IMG/VR virus record: IMGVR_UViG_3300032241_001154
Location: 1-64,000 of that record
Reading direction: 5' to 3' (one strand)
DNA from: a virus
DNA: 64,000 nt
Shown here: piece after piece, positions 26,301 through 34,763 of the stretch
How positions within the stretch are numbered: position 1 is the first letter of the stretch
Layout of the letters: each line of letters begins with the position of its first letter
Notes under the pieces: model-generated
Databases searched by the model: none
Seen by the model: the letters and a program-made list of their open reading frames with translations, nothing else
Told to the model about the DNA's origin: nothing
Made by a program: the position numbers and the translations under genes

Positions 26301-29300
26301 CCGACAGGTGGTGTAAACGACATCTCGAAGAACTGCCACACGCCAGCCGAGGTGTTCATCGTCATCTGAAGCGTGTTCAGACGGCTGTTGTTCTGGTCAC
26401 GAACGTCAAGTTGGTACACTTTGCCATACGCCGTAGAGTTGGCGAGGATGTCAATGCCGACCACATAGGTTTGGTTTGGCTGAACCTTGAAGTTTGTAAT
26501 CGAACTCATAGGAAGGTAGGCATCGCCATACCCAACGGTGGTGTTGATGCGAGTGAGAAGCAGCGAGTTAGAGGTGTTGAACCCTGTTCCCAGCGCCACT
26601 GAAAGAGTAGAGTTCGTACCAGCCTGCCAGTTCCCTACGGTGCCGCCTGCTTGGTTGTAGTTATCACCAGTGACAAGGCTGGGGTATCCGAGGGCGACGG
26701 TGGTGCCGGAAATGTTTGACACCTGCGCCCCAAATGGAACGCCCGAACCCTGAACTTCCATTCCCGTGTACACGCCTGCGGTGCTTGACAGTGAAATCGT
26801 GGTGGCGTTGGACGACCACGAAGCAGTTGCGCCGCCGTTGTTGAAGGCCAAGGCGGAGCCGACTGCGTATAGTTCGTCTACATCAAAACTTGCTGAACCC
26901 GTGACACTCGTTCCAAATGTCTGGTAGCCGCCTGAGGTCAATGCCGCCGATAGGGTCGCCGTAGAGCCAGAGACAGAGGCAATCGATGTGTTGCCAAGGA
27001 GCGTTGCGCCGCTGTACACGAGAATGCTGTCGCCTGATGCAAGCGGTGACGATGCTGAAACGCCAGTCAGTGTGTTGGAGTAGATGGTGCCGATGAAGCC
27101 ACCGGAAACGATTGCCGACGTGGTGCTCCAAGAGTTGATGGTGTTCGAGGGCTGTGAGATGAGCATCTCATACGGCCCAGAGTTGAGTTGGGTGCTACTC
27201 GAAAACGTTGTTCCAGCCGGAAGGTAAGTGCAGGAGACGGTCGCTCCCGAAACCAAAATGTTGTCTTGCGACGTTCCGGCTTTGGTTACTTCGATTGTGC
27301 GACCAGTAGAAACCGTAATCGTAATGGTCGAGTTCGCCGCCGACGTTCCCGTCGTGGTTGTGGAGCCAACTGAAAGTTGCAGGGTGTTCGATACAACTGC
27401 TGAAACATTGCGTCCTGCTGGCACTACAGTTCCAGCAATCACGGGGGCGTTTACCTTGATGAGGTTGCTGATGTTGTAGGCGGTGGCACCGACGGTAAAT
27501 GTTCCCGACGAGTTGACCGTGTATGCCGTGCTTCCAATCGTCACGGTGTTGACGGTGATGGTGGCTGTTTGCAACGCCGTGTACGCCACCGAGCAGGTGA
27601 TGTTGAAGTTGACAGTCGAAGTCCACGAGGCGCTCGCAGTGTACGACGAAGGGTTCTGGTTCACCTGAATGCGTTGAAGGCTTGAACCGTATCCTGTTGG
27701 GTCAGCGCCAATGATGTATGCAGGGCTTGTAAGTCCGGTACCCGTGAGGTGCGTCCATCCGGTGGGCGGTGGGTTGAGGTAAGGCAGAGAGGCAACCGTG
27801 CCGCCGTCGTTCAATGCGGTGACGATGGCGATTTGGGGGTTGCTGGCTACCGAGTATGTTGCCGAGTTGCTGAATGTTGCACCCGACAAAAGCGTGGCGG
27901 AGATTTGGTTCACAATGCAACCCGTACCAGAAAAGAAAGTGGTTACGAGTGCATTAGTGAAACCCGACGGGGTATTCCCAACCGCTTGGTTCAATCCGAG
28001 CGTTGTGTTTGTCGTTGCGATGTAGTTTCCACCACCTAGAGAGGCGCTGTACGACACGGAATCCGGCTCTGACGATGTGCCAGCGGCAGCATTCGACATG
28101 GTGATTTGACCAGATGTTGTGTTGACGCTTGCGACGTAAGTGGTTGAAGAGATGTTGCTGGGGTTGGTGCTGTCAACAATGACCATGCCTGCTTGGATGC
28201 CCTGCGTTGCTGAAACGCCCTGAATGACCGTGTTGCCATTTGTGACAACGCCGGAGAATCCTGCGTTGGGCAACTGCATGACGAACGTCGAGGGGTTCAG
28301 CGTTAGCGGCGTGGTGTTGCCTGAGCCAGCGATAACGGTCTGGCGCTGTGTTTGGGTTCTGAGGTCGGTGACAATCCATCCGTTAGAGATGGAAATAATC
28401 TTCCCTGCATTCCACCCCATCGAGGCGGGCGTAAGCGTGGTCTGCGGCTTGGTTGCCACAGTGATGGTCTGCCCGACGGCGAGGTTTGCGGTGCTCGATA
28501 CGTTGATGGCGGTGCTGAAATAGCCGATTGAAATCGAAAGAACCGTTGGTGGGGTTGTTCCGCTTTGGTAGTACTGAGCCGTAGCGTCCGGCAAGATGCT
28601 TGCCAGATTGGACAGTGCTTGGTTATCACCACTTGTGGCGACGTACCAAGGCGAGGCGGAGCCGGTGCCGACGGCGTATGGTGTCGGCGCTTGACCGAGA
28701 ACGTAGGCGGTGCTTTGGGCTGCTGAAAGGAACTGCCCCATGTACTTGTTCGCTGGCGGCTTGTAGAACTGCACGTTGGGCGACATTACCGTCGAGATGT
28801 TCTGGTAGCCCTGAGGAATCATCAGCGATGACGTTGGGAAGTCAATGGGGTCTACGGACTGCTTGTACGGGACATTTGGAATAAGGCCCGTTGCAGTGAA
28901 ATCCAACCACTCGCTGTAGTAAGCGTCCGTCGAGGTGGCGTTAGGCGAATAGGGGGTCTGGCCTTCCTGCAAGCCTTCCAAAATGGCAACGATTTGACCG
29001 GAACGGAATCGAGTGATGTCGTTGACGTAGAGAAAGAAGTCGCCACCCGTGAGTGCGTATGGCTGTGCGGCGGTGGCGGTGACCGAGATTGTGGTTGCCG
29101 ACAGGGTGCTGTTCACTGTGAACGTGTTGGTCGTGCCGCTTGAAGCCGAGGCGACGAGGGCGTTTGTCAGGTTGTAGGCGGTGTAGGACGTTGGGGTAGA
29201 TGGGAAGGTGATGTTGACGTAGGCGTATTGGTCAATGGTCTGCCCGACGGGGTTTGTGTAGGTGAAGGTCGCCGTCGAGCCGTTGAACACGGAGTTCGAG

Positions 29301-29581
29301 ATGGTGAAATAGATGGACGTGCCATCGTTGGGGTTGCCTACACCGGAGACATTGGAACTGCGATTGCCGACGTTTGGCTGTTGAAGGGTCGTGCTGGTGG
29401 TGAAAAACTGGTACAAGTCTTGCGCTTGACCGTAGTAGGTGTTGCCAGAAAGGTCGGGATACGTCGCTACCGAGAAGTACGTTACGTCGTCTACGGCATC
29501 GGCGTGGTCGGCTGAGTTGACCACGTTCCAGTTACCCTGCGAAGCAACCGTAGATGTAGGGCGTAACGTGAGAACTTTCAT
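20303..29581 (-). CDS. Giant tail protein, 3092 aa, built from GIP-type beta repeats
   Basis: This gene is 9.3 kb, one seventh of the window. The protein is almost all S, T, G, N, V and A with very few charged residues, consistent with an extended beta structure on the virion surface. At least twelve copies of a repeat of 35-45 residues can be seen, consensus L.VGm.v.GtGiP..t.I..isg.tvtLS..at. (for example near GMEVQGSGVPFG, VVSGTGISPNSVI, RGNGIPTGTVV, LSGTGIPLNSYI). A non-repetitive N-terminus and a C-terminus with WKPDTQTIQKYDGTKWSD may be the attachment and tip parts. It lies directly downstream of the tape measure, so it is probably a central fibre or tail-tip adhesin. Confidence 0.8.
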   Translation of the reverse strand: MKVLTLRPTSTVASQGNWNVVNSADHADAVDDVTYFSVATYPDLSGNTYYGQAQDLYQFFTTSTTLQQPNVGNRSSNVSGVGNPNDGTSIYFTISNSVFNGSTATFTYTNPVGQTIDQYAYVNITFPSTPTSYTAYNLTNALVASASSGTTNTFTVNSTLSATTISVTATAAQPYALTGGDFFLYVNDITRFRSGQIVAILEGLQEGQTPYSPNATSTDAYYSEWLDFTATGLIPNVPYKQSVDPIDFPTSSLMIPQGYQNISTVMSPNVQFYKPPANKYMGQFLSAAQSTAYVLGQAPTPYAVGTGSASPWYVATSGDNQALSNLASILPDATAQYYQSGTTPPTVLSISIGYFSTAINVSSTANLAVGQTITVATKPQTTLTPASMGWNAGKIISISNGWIVTDLRTQTQRQTVIAGSGNTTPLTLNPSTFVMQLPNAGFSGVVTNGNTVIQGVSATQGIQAGMVIVDSTNPSNISSTTYVASVNTTSGQITMSNAAAGTSSEPDSVSYSASLGGGNYIATTNTTLGLNQAVGNTPSGFTNALVTTFFSGTGCIVNQISATLLSGATFSNSATYSVASNPQIAIVTALNDGGTVASLPYLNPPPTGWTHLTGTGLTSPAYIIGADPTGYGSSLQRIQVNQNPSSYTASASWTSTVNFNITCSVAYTALQTATITVNTVTIGSTAYTVNSSGTFTVGATAYNISNLIKVNAPVIAGTVVPAGRNVSAVVSNTLQLSVGSTTTTGTSAANSTITITVSTGRTIEVTKAGTSQDNILVSGATVSCTYLPAGTTFSSSTQLNSGPYEMLISQPSNTINSWSTTSAIVSGGFIGTIYSNTLTGVSASSPLASGDSILVYSGATLLGNTSIASVSGSTATLSAALTSGGYQTFGTSVTGSASFDVDELYAVGSALAFNNGGATASWSSNATTISLSSTAGVYTGMEVQGSGVPFGAQVSNISGTTVALGYPSLVTGDNYNQAGGTVGNWQAGTNSTLSVALGTGFNTSNSLLLTRINTTVGYGDAYLPMSSITNFKVQPNQTYVVGIDILANSTAYGKVYQLDVRDQNNSRLNTLQMTMNTSAGVWQFFEMSFTPPVGTTTLGIFISDDPQSSPVSGAAVNINNIFLVLAATTSNTQISNGYAPAITTGTGTSGSTPLSITSAQYNFATANGYQSSYTTDGFLVTGSNSYYTGDQADGSFLSGMAIQGNGLPAGTVVSQAFLQDEFVSGKPITINATTGSTAYTLNVSSVVTSNGFTSTVLQNLCVGQVVSGTGISPNSVITGVDTVNKYITLSQAPDPSVSSFVLTTQLFTAQTFALTATYTVSGSTYYFTPSSNQLAGFMLGMIVTSTYWGSTAIIINISGGNIYLSNDINDGNGNSSSFQVSVTNGFVSLSNASAINTTQPDTYTVSYNIPQANTGIFGATIDSTTTRLNTDSGNKFDETFFTAPYLSIDPFNNPNHGQFLIMPVNPSSIKSNPVANALTVASHSPNASTTVEGVGVYANVTQSVVFQGTYNPSGVAISVGSQSGAFPSSPTGWTLWGPRSTTAGSHGAFFPYTVDQIVALGTTFTASATSTSSTTLTSVTNISSLCVGAIVVAAGIPANTFISSINVSASTLTLSANPTSTFSGETISIPATTLHVTTNLPTPANSPAQMVFSAPVQVGDINGLSAGQYISGDIIPYSSTYGGLSGGRGVSGPFVYGINQAAQTTAYLGDVAYGTSTILNISSTANTAAGLSGTNGLLVGQQVSYTGFPTGTVIISVDSATQVTVSNTATATVLQDTIDFEYYNITLCEWVNPGSVTGGTPYTGYSGMYPISGTQSNSLVVAGTLAAGVSNVPASQSGGNTYTLYFDTVANLEPSPSYSWTGNANGGYSGITGVSASATPYINVGDAVAIPSQSQQSFSYSTTQLGYNICFVSAIVAAGSNYNVYLIDNQSNPVVLPIGVNGATFTNYTPNYVFYQSRLVVLEVDSYSNSAIVWAVDSENFLAGAFTSYPNGDSQTAILPVENTVTIYSAYTSPALDATGIGNAGVVMMSNNTSFNHAAGTLVGSYDVGDRYFGTDTVGDQEVLTPTTIGSLFGTTAYATATTNQNYIVVSPLNNTSTLINGVYYDQYGNIASQGISPTTGTTITNVSTVAGNYYMTLPSIASPNISVGWSVRGNGIPTGTVVTFIDGGSIYLSNPISVSATSASYIFTPQVWGVMVVGEGDTQETVVFNGTYNFMSGSATGNTISPISIVLAAGQKFQHNHFAGEPVVVPNIYTLDGFQNQHAAGAMISAGAENPITSQGQQNLLADNTSGAQANSFDTTISLSPNWLTSGDNDNPSLATTLAAPASVSATTLTISSNDLFPTSGYNNVINNGIFSPPEIGRVAGLISSGTNIVPFLPNGSSVPTSSLFFVQIGYDVVQVVNVAVDATGTISPTTYYLNLSATTSANYVDGTPITLKMLDTTTTYNSLTVPHSYLNRSFSGSASVGSNVISSIYASSATQPVSAVSSGVSYTTTAGATTFNLASSAGQPYVGMSVYGDTVIQPNTIVTAVSGSSGAWVVSLSKPLTGAIASTSTVWFAYAVSGTNIPPLAYINSASGTFTSGSGSVTLVYASGQPAYPTVTSTPQVTLNTDASLYASGQYVSTLYISPAPCYLPSGSTMYLKYGLYTQIITTAAAINAGDTSVSVSPFIPVFNYTAASVTSGAITNFLNGTNVAASISYGLINELSTDQTIVLGSGTTPQELVVTQPEPFFADTISVQPFIPLYNYDNTMIASGLFTVTTTVANNVINLATYTFNGYLTTGSNVISSVSSIAGLYTGEGLSGTGIPLNSYIVSMTASASGTFITMSQNASATTANGTINAAPQVGQRLVGTSVTGMFTANITSASATMTGLSTTANLVVGTQVSGAGLPYDAVIVSISGSSATLNLNASASATGVTVSFTTTPFPNPVFVSSVSGSAVTLTSPAAATFSGTSLQVNPTTLTAPIELVVGNDTLSEIVYPYTIPVRQANGTYQMQIASPLNNPYDAGIDVSYYAQPTAVAGDVRWKPDTQTIQKYDGTKWSDAEVSSVQVSVALQGSEMGGDKHSFALTDLTTGDVAPADTYQNAVNPASSS

Positions 29582-29614
29582 GGGCTGACCCCCACTTTAC
29601 TACTGTTCCAGCGT

Positions 29615-32600
29615 TTAGCGTCCTTGCGCTCGGACTGCGTATTTCAGTTGCTTGAACTGTTCGTTGACGTGATTCTTCACGTCCGCCATGCTCGCACTGT
29701 CGAGCGAACCCTGCACGTTGACCTGAAAGGCGCCTGGATGGACGTTGACGGTGGTGCTGGGGGCGTTGGTGGTCTTGGTGCCATTGAGGGCTTTCCCAGC
29801 CGCTACAGAGGCGCTGAGGATGTGTACGTTCATTGCGCCGTTTGTTGTGGTCGTCTGCTTTCCAGCAGGGGATGAAGAACCGCCAGTGTACTTCAGGTAG
29901 CCAAACTTCGCTCCGCCACCCATACCGAGCCAGCCGAGCACATTTCCAATCGTGGCGTTGTACGCCTTGATAATCATGTTGGCGACATAAACGAATCCGT
30001 TGTACAAGCCATCCCAGATGGTCGCACCGACCCTCATGACCCAATCAAATGCGTCTTTGAGCCAGCCCCAGACCTTTTTACCAGCGCCGAGGATACTGTC
30101 CCACACCGAGACTGCTGCGCCTTCTACGTCGTCCCACGCACTGACAAACCAGCCCATTACGGTCTTGCCAGCGGACATGATTCCACCCCAAGCGTCCTCA
30201 ATCCAACCCATTACGACCTTGGCTGCGTCCTCAATGCCGTGCCAAGCGTCTACGGCCCAACGCTTGATGTCCTTCCAATACTTGATGATGAGGAAAATCG
30301 CAGCGCCGATAGCGACTGCTATTGCGATAAAGGGAAGGAGCGGAGCCATTGCAGTCCAAATCGCCACGCCCATTGAAACGATTGCTGGAATAACTGTTGT
30401 AAAGATGGCAGTCGCAGCAGTAGTAGCAAAATCAACCATGCCAGCAATCATTGCAGCAAACATGCCAGCGCTTTCGACTTCGGTTGCCCCAAGAGCCACG
30501 TCAACTTCGCCCAGAGACGTGTCCATTGCGGCGGCGATTTCAGTGCCTGAAGCACTGGCGGATGCCACAAGTTGTCCGAACGTAGTATCGCCACTGACCG
30601 CTACTTCCTTCAGAGCCGCCGACATCTCAGTGGATGCGGTTTGCATTTCACCAACCATTGTGGCGGCTGACGAGCCGGTAGCAGCGTCGGTTTCGGTTCC
30701 GGCAGCGACAGCATCGAGGACTTCTGAACCAAACATCTTCTTGACAATCGCACTAAGGCCACCGAACATGTTGCCAAGTCCGTGAACGAGCGGAGCCATC
30801 GAGCCAAGTTCACCACTCAACTGCATGGCACCCGTCAACATGCCGTTCCAGTCAACCTTCTTGCCGTTGAACAGGTCTGAGATTCCCTTGCCGAACTGCG
30901 ACAACTGACCCATTCCACCACCGAGGGCGAACGACGTAGCGGCACCGAACGCACCAGTCGCTGCCATGCCAACGCCGGACGCTAACTGACGACCACCGCC
31001 CGTTCCACCAAACCGCCCACTGAGGCGACTACGGAAAGATGACTTACTGATTTCACTGCCCATAACCTTGGTGGCTTCTTTGGCAAACAATCCGCCTTGT
31101 TCCTTGGTCAAATCGGGGTCGAACAGTTGCCCCTGTTGCATGGGGGTTAGCGCCTTTTCATTCAGCGCCGTTCCACTTTCGTTGAGCAAGGAAAGTTGCT
31201 TTTCGCTATTGCTGAGCGTGGTGAGTTGTTCACCAACGCCAGAAAGACTGCCGGACAAAACCTTTCCACTGTTTTCTAGACTTTGCTTCAACTCACCGAG
31301 TGCGCCGGTGTTACCCTTTAGCGCAGTGACGTTTTCTTCTTCTTCCCCTTCTTCACCGCCCGTAGGTAACTGCGCCTGCTTCATGAAGTCTTGGACGTTG
31401 AGGTTTGAGCCGAGCAGGTAGTTTTTTATCCCTCGTGCTTGCTTCAGTTGCGTTTTCCGAGCCTCATACGCAACATCGCTTTCACCAGCCCTTTGTCGAG
31501 CGGCAAAGTACTTACCGAACAGTGGCATTGTCTGCAAGCGAGCGTTCTTGTAGACCTCTTCGGCTTCGGGGCCTTGAACGTCGAGCATGCGCTGAAGTCG
31601 GGTAGCGGAGCGTGGGTTGATTTGCTTGGTCAACACCATCATGTTCAACTGGCGTTGCTTGATGTCCTTTTCAGCACCCGCCATGCCCTTGCGCCAACCC
31701 ATCGCCATACCGGAGAATGCGCTGTTGCCTTCTTGCGAAATACCGGCAAAGGCACCCTTGAAAGCCGACTTCATGCGGATGGTTGACTTCAGGATTCCGC
31801 CGACCATTTTTTCACTGAGTTGCACCAGCGCCATCATTGGGGTTTGAAACAGACGCTTAGAGAACCAAACGGCTGCTAAAATGAGAAGCGCACCGCCGAC
31901 CAACTCAAACAACGGCTTGAACTTGGTGATGACCTTGATAAAGTCGTCGAAGCCCGTGACGAGCATGTTGATGCCCTTAGCCGAAATCTTCGCCATGATG
32001 GTAACGATTTCAGCGAAATACGGGATAAGGGGCATAACCGCTTGAAGAATCTGGGCAAATGCCGTTACCATGGTCGGGAGAACCGGCAAGATGGCACTCA
32101 GCACCTGAAGGAAGGCATTGAGCAACTGTGTGAGTTGTCCGCTTTGCTCCAACTTCTTGAAGATGCCTGCTAGTTCATTCAGCGCAGGTAAAATGGCACC
32201 GGCTACGGCGGCACCCAACTTGATAAAAAGACCGACAAAGATGGCAATCTCTTTGCTGCTGAACACCTGCGCCAGCACCTGACCAATCGCTGAGAAGAAT
32301 CCGATGATTGGCTTCAGAACCGCCAGCAACGCAGGAAGAAAACCTGAGGTGAAAATCTTTATCATCGGCATGAAACTCTGAACCATTGTTCCCAGTGCAT
32401 TACCGATGGTGGATGACACCATGGTCATTGACTGAGCGATGGCGTTGAACAATGGCATTGCTGCTTGAAGGGCCGCACCAAGCATTTCAGCCATGTTGTC
32501 AATGACAGGCATCAGTCCTCGACCCAACGTCTGGGCAAGGTTGTTGAAGTCGTTTTGCAAACGCTGGACTGGTGTAATGGCAGCCGCTGCCGTGCCACCC

Positions 32601-33352
32601 AACTGTGAGTTGATGTCCTTGATGGTCAACTGCTGAGCGGCGAGTAGGCCGTTCTGCTTCTCCGTCAACTTGATTTGCGCCTGCATAGGCTGTGAGAGGT
32701 GGAATCCCATGCGAGACATGGAACTCATTGCCTTGGCAGGGTCGGCAAGCACCCGTCCCAGCGCCTTAGCACCCGTGACGATGTTTCCACTCGTACCCAT
32801 CTGTGCTGAAAGGTTTGCAGCCGCCATCAGGGACTGGTTGAGGTAGTCGCCGTTCTTCTTCGTTTCAGCGTTCTGCGACTTGTACAGGTTCGTCAAGTCG
32901 GTGTTAGGAATCAGAAGGTTCTGAGCCTGAATAATGCTGTTTTTGGCGATACCCGTTTGGAACGACATCTGCGTCGCCTGGCCGTCAAGCAACGCCGAGT
33001 ACTGTTGACCGGCCTTGTTGATGGCGTTCTGTGTACCAAGAACCGTGGAGAGGCCACCGACGAACGAAGCATTTGACGCACCTTGGTTTTTCACCAAGAC
33101 GGCCTGTTGCGCTTGCAACGAAGCCTGTTGCGAAGCGAGGTCTACACCCTTGCTGAGTAGAGCGTATGCGCCACCGAATGCAATAGCGGAGCCAATGATT
33201 CCACCAACATTGGAAAAGAGGCTCGTCATGTGCCCAGCGACGCTGGATGCCTTAGCCGATACAGCGTCTAAGGAATCCTGTAGGTTGGTTGGGTCACCAA
33301 TAATCTGTACCCGAAGTTGGGCAGCAGATTCAATCCCACCTGACATAGACAT
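29615..33352 (-). CDS. Tail tape measure protein
   Basis: At 1245 residues this is the tail-length ruler around which the tail tube polymerises; its size would correspond to a tail of roughly 185 nm at the usual 0.15 nm per residue. The N-terminus has the common pattern (QLRVQIIGDPTNLQDSL, AFGGAYALLSKGVDLA). Helical, hydrophobic segments follow, including transmembrane-like stretches near 415-450 and 1030-1070 (PLLPFIAIAVAIGAAIFLI). Near residues 1075-1140 lies a tandem W-rich repeat (WHGIEDAAKVVMGWIEDAW, then similar units). No lysozyme or peptidase motif is seen. AGGAG precedes the ATG. It follows the frameshifted chaperone gene, as expected. Confidence 0.92.
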   Translation of the reverse strand: MSMSGGIESAAQLRVQIIGDPTNLQDSLDAVSAKASSVAGHMTSLFSNVGGIIGSAIAFGGAYALLSKGVDLASQQASLQAQQAVLVKNQGASNASFVGGLSTVLGTQNAINKAGQQYSALLDGQATQMSFQTGIAKNSIIQAQNLLIPNTDLTNLYKSQNAETKKNGDYLNQSLMAAANLSAQMGTSGNIVTGAKALGRVLADPAKAMSSMSRMGFHLSQPMQAQIKLTEKQNGLLAAQQLTIKDINSQLGGTAAAAITPVQRLQNDFNNLAQTLGRGLMPVIDNMAEMLGAALQAAMPLFNAIAQSMTMVSSTIGNALGTMVQSFMPMIKIFTSGFLPALLAVLKPIIGFFSAIGQVLAQVFSSKEIAIFVGLFIKLGAAVAGAILPALNELAGIFKKLEQSGQLTQLLNAFLQVLSAILPVLPTMVTAFAQILQAVMPLIPYFAEIVTIMAKISAKGINMLVTGFDDFIKVITKFKPLFELVGGALLILAAVWFSKRLFQTPMMALVQLSEKMVGGILKSTIRMKSAFKGAFAGISQEGNSAFSGMAMGWRKGMAGAEKDIKQRQLNMMVLTKQINPRSATRLQRMLDVQGPEAEEVYKNARLQTMPLFGKYFAARQRAGESDVAYEARKTQLKQARGIKNYLLGSNLNVQDFMKQAQLPTGGEEGEEEENVTALKGNTGALGELKQSLENSGKVLSGSLSGVGEQLTTLSNSEKQLSLLNESGTALNEKALTPMQQGQLFDPDLTKEQGGLFAKEATKVMGSEISKSSFRSRLSGRFGGTGGGRQLASGVGMAATGAFGAATSFALGGGMGQLSQFGKGISDLFNGKKVDWNGMLTGAMQLSGELGSMAPLVHGLGNMFGGLSAIVKKMFGSEVLDAVAAGTETDAATGSSAATMVGEMQTASTEMSAALKEVAVSGDTTFGQLVASASASGTEIAAAMDTSLGEVDVALGATEVESAGMFAAMIAGMVDFATTAATAIFTTVIPAIVSMGVAIWTAMAPLLPFIAIAVAIGAAIFLIIKYWKDIKRWAVDAWHGIEDAAKVVMGWIEDAWGGIMSAGKTVMGWFVSAWDDVEGAAVSVWDSILGAGKKVWGWLKDAFDWVMRVGATIWDGLYNGFVYVANMIIKAYNATIGNVLGWLGMGGGAKFGYLKYTGGSSSPAGKQTTTTNGAMNVHILSASVAAGKALNGTKTTNAPSTTVNVHPGAFQVNVQGSLDSASMADVKNHVNEQFKQLKYAVRAQGR

Positions 33353-33391
33353 AACGGCACGCTCCTAGAGCAAAGTCTATTTCACCTTTGG

Positions 33392-33936
33392 CTAATAACC
33401 GTTTTTGGCTCGTGCCATCTCTTGTTCTTGGTCAAAGGCACGAAGTTTGTAGAAGGCTAACCATTCCACCAACTCAGGGGATGAGAGCGGACGGTGAGAT
33501 GGCGAACCCTCTAGGAGTTCCTCAACCGTCCGCCCCAACGTTTCCGCTAGGACAAAGAGGAATCGTCGCTCTGGGTTGGCGAGAAGTCTTTTCCCGATTC
33601 GTCCACCGCATCAGCACCCATGCCCGAAAGACGCAACGCAACGGTAGCAATACCTTCGATGGCGGCTGCCGACTTCGCCATTAGAGCCTCACGGTCTTGC
33701 GGCTGGAACACACGCTCGCCCGAAATGGGGTCAAAGGTGCAGTGAATCACCAAGTCGGGAAGCACGTCCTCTAGGGCAAAGATGCCGTCGTTCTCGTTCT
33801 GCGCCTTGCCAATCATCCGTGCACGGTCTTTGGCAGTCATTGCCTTGACCAGAACCTCAACGCCCCACTGAGGGACGGTGAGCAGTTCCGACTGGATGTC
33901 ATCGGCAGCGAAAATCTTTTCACTAAGGGTTGACAT
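33392..33936 (-). CDS. Tail assembly chaperone, -1 frameshift product (gpGT-like)
   Basis: At the heptamer GGGAAAA (minus strand, 33595 to 33589) the reading frame is set as G GGA AAA, the correct phase for a -1 slip. After the slip, translation continues for 65 codons in the -1 frame to TAG at 33394-33392. The added region contains LAETLGRTVEELL and PELVEWLAFYKLRAFDQ, the standard T-domain pattern (Leu-rich helix, then EL.EW.A+Y). In the classic lambda G/GT model, the T-domain recruits tail-tube subunits to the tape measure. Frameshifting efficiency cannot be judged. Confidence 0.88.
33547..33936 (-). CDS. Tail assembly chaperone (gpG-like)
   Basis: The 129-residue short product starts at ATG 33936, four bases after AGGAG, in preference to an in-frame ATG at 33960. 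It is a soluble protein (EKIFAADDIQSELLTVPQWG..VLVKAMTAKDRARM) in the style of actinophage tail assembly chaperones, ending in an acidic, Ser-rich tail. It binds the tape measure during tail assembly and is not in the finished virion. A slippery site lies just before its stop, giving the long form described separately. Confidence 0.88.
   Translation of the reverse strand: MSTLSEKIFAADDIQSELLTVPQWGVEVLVKAMTAKDRARMIGKAQNENDGIFALEDVLPDLVIHCTFDPISGERVFQPQDREALMAKSAAAIEGIATVALRLSGMGADAVDESGKDFSPTQSDDSSLS
33589..33595 (-). promoter_or_regulatory. Slippery heptamer for -1 ribosomal frameshift
   Basis: The sequence GGGAAAA reads G GGA AAA in the zero frame (codons for Gly-Lys, with Lys at residue 116 counted from ATG 33936). 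It is the phage tail-chaperone class of slippery site and lies 42 bases before the zero-frame stop. Confidence 0.88.
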
Positions 33937-33991
33937 TATTCTCCTGTTCGTCGTGGGCAAAACCCACCTACAGGATAGCCTACTCTATGGA

Positions 33992-34753
33992 TTAGATGAG
34001 CGAGCGTGAAACTACGCCAGTGACCTGCATTTCAGCATCAAAGGTCACAACGCCCGACACCGTTGACTTCAGGTCGTACTTCGTCAAGATGCCCTGACCG
34101 TAGTATTTCACCGAAGCCGAACCACCGGCAAAGGCGCCTGGGTCGGTGGGGCCGTAGACGAAGGAGATGAACTGACCAGCGTTGTTCTGGTAGTTCAGAG
34201 CCGACTGCATTGCAGCGTCAAGACCAGTCAGACCGAAGATGGTCGAAGCCGAATCGTAGTGACCGGAGAAGGTGACCGTGTAGTCCTTCAGACCAACGAT
34301 GAACGACTTGACACCAGCGGCGTTGAACGAGGTCGTCTCTTCCGCAGCGATAGCCGTCGGGAAGTCCACGTCGTTGATGTATGGTGAAATGTTCCACATG
34401 GGAAGCAAGTAACCAGTACCCGAAGTCGCACCGGCGGCAATCGCCGTGGTCGAGGTGATGCTCGTGCTCGACGTAGTGGGCTGGGTAGCCGTAAGCAGCG
34501 GAACGGTCAACGAAGGCAGAGGTGAAAGGCTCTGGCTGTTGGCGGCGTTGGCAAAGAAACCGTAATACGACGTACCCGACGAGTTGGTGTACAGAACGTT
34601 GTCCGAGGCAAGGAGCGAACCAGTCGTAACCAACGTACCAGCAGTACCCGTGAACGTCGTGGTGTTCATGGACGTGTAGGTGTTGATGGGCGAAGTTGCG
34701 TTCTCGAATCCGAGGGCAAGAAAGGCATTCTTACCGTGCTGGAAAGTTGGCAT
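33992..34753 (-). CDS. Major tail (tube) protein, paralogue A
   Basis: This 253-residue protein starts MPTFQHGKN and has the segments AEETTSFNAAGVKSFIVGL and ILTKYDLKSTVSGVVTFDAEM. The same blocks occur in the neighbouring gene, so the two are tandem paralogues. The gene sits immediately upstream of the tail assembly chaperone, the usual place of the tail-tube subunit. AAGGAG precedes the ATG. Which of the two forms the tube, or whether they form a mixed tube or terminal ring, cannot be told from sequence. Confidence 0.75.
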   Translation of the reverse strand: MPTFQHGKNAFLALGFENATSPINTYTSMNTTTFTGTAGTLVTTGSLLASDNVLYTNSSGTSYYGFFANAANSQSLSPLPSLTVPLLTATQPTTSSTSITSTTAIAAGATSGTGYLLPMWNISPYINDVDFPTAIAAEETTSFNAAGVKSFIVGLKDYTVTFSGHYDSASTIFGLTGLDAAMQSALNYQNNAGQFISFVYGPTDPGAFAGGSASVKYYGQGILTKYDLKSTVSGVVTFDAEMQVTGVVSRSLI

Positions 34754-34763
34754 TGGTTACTCC

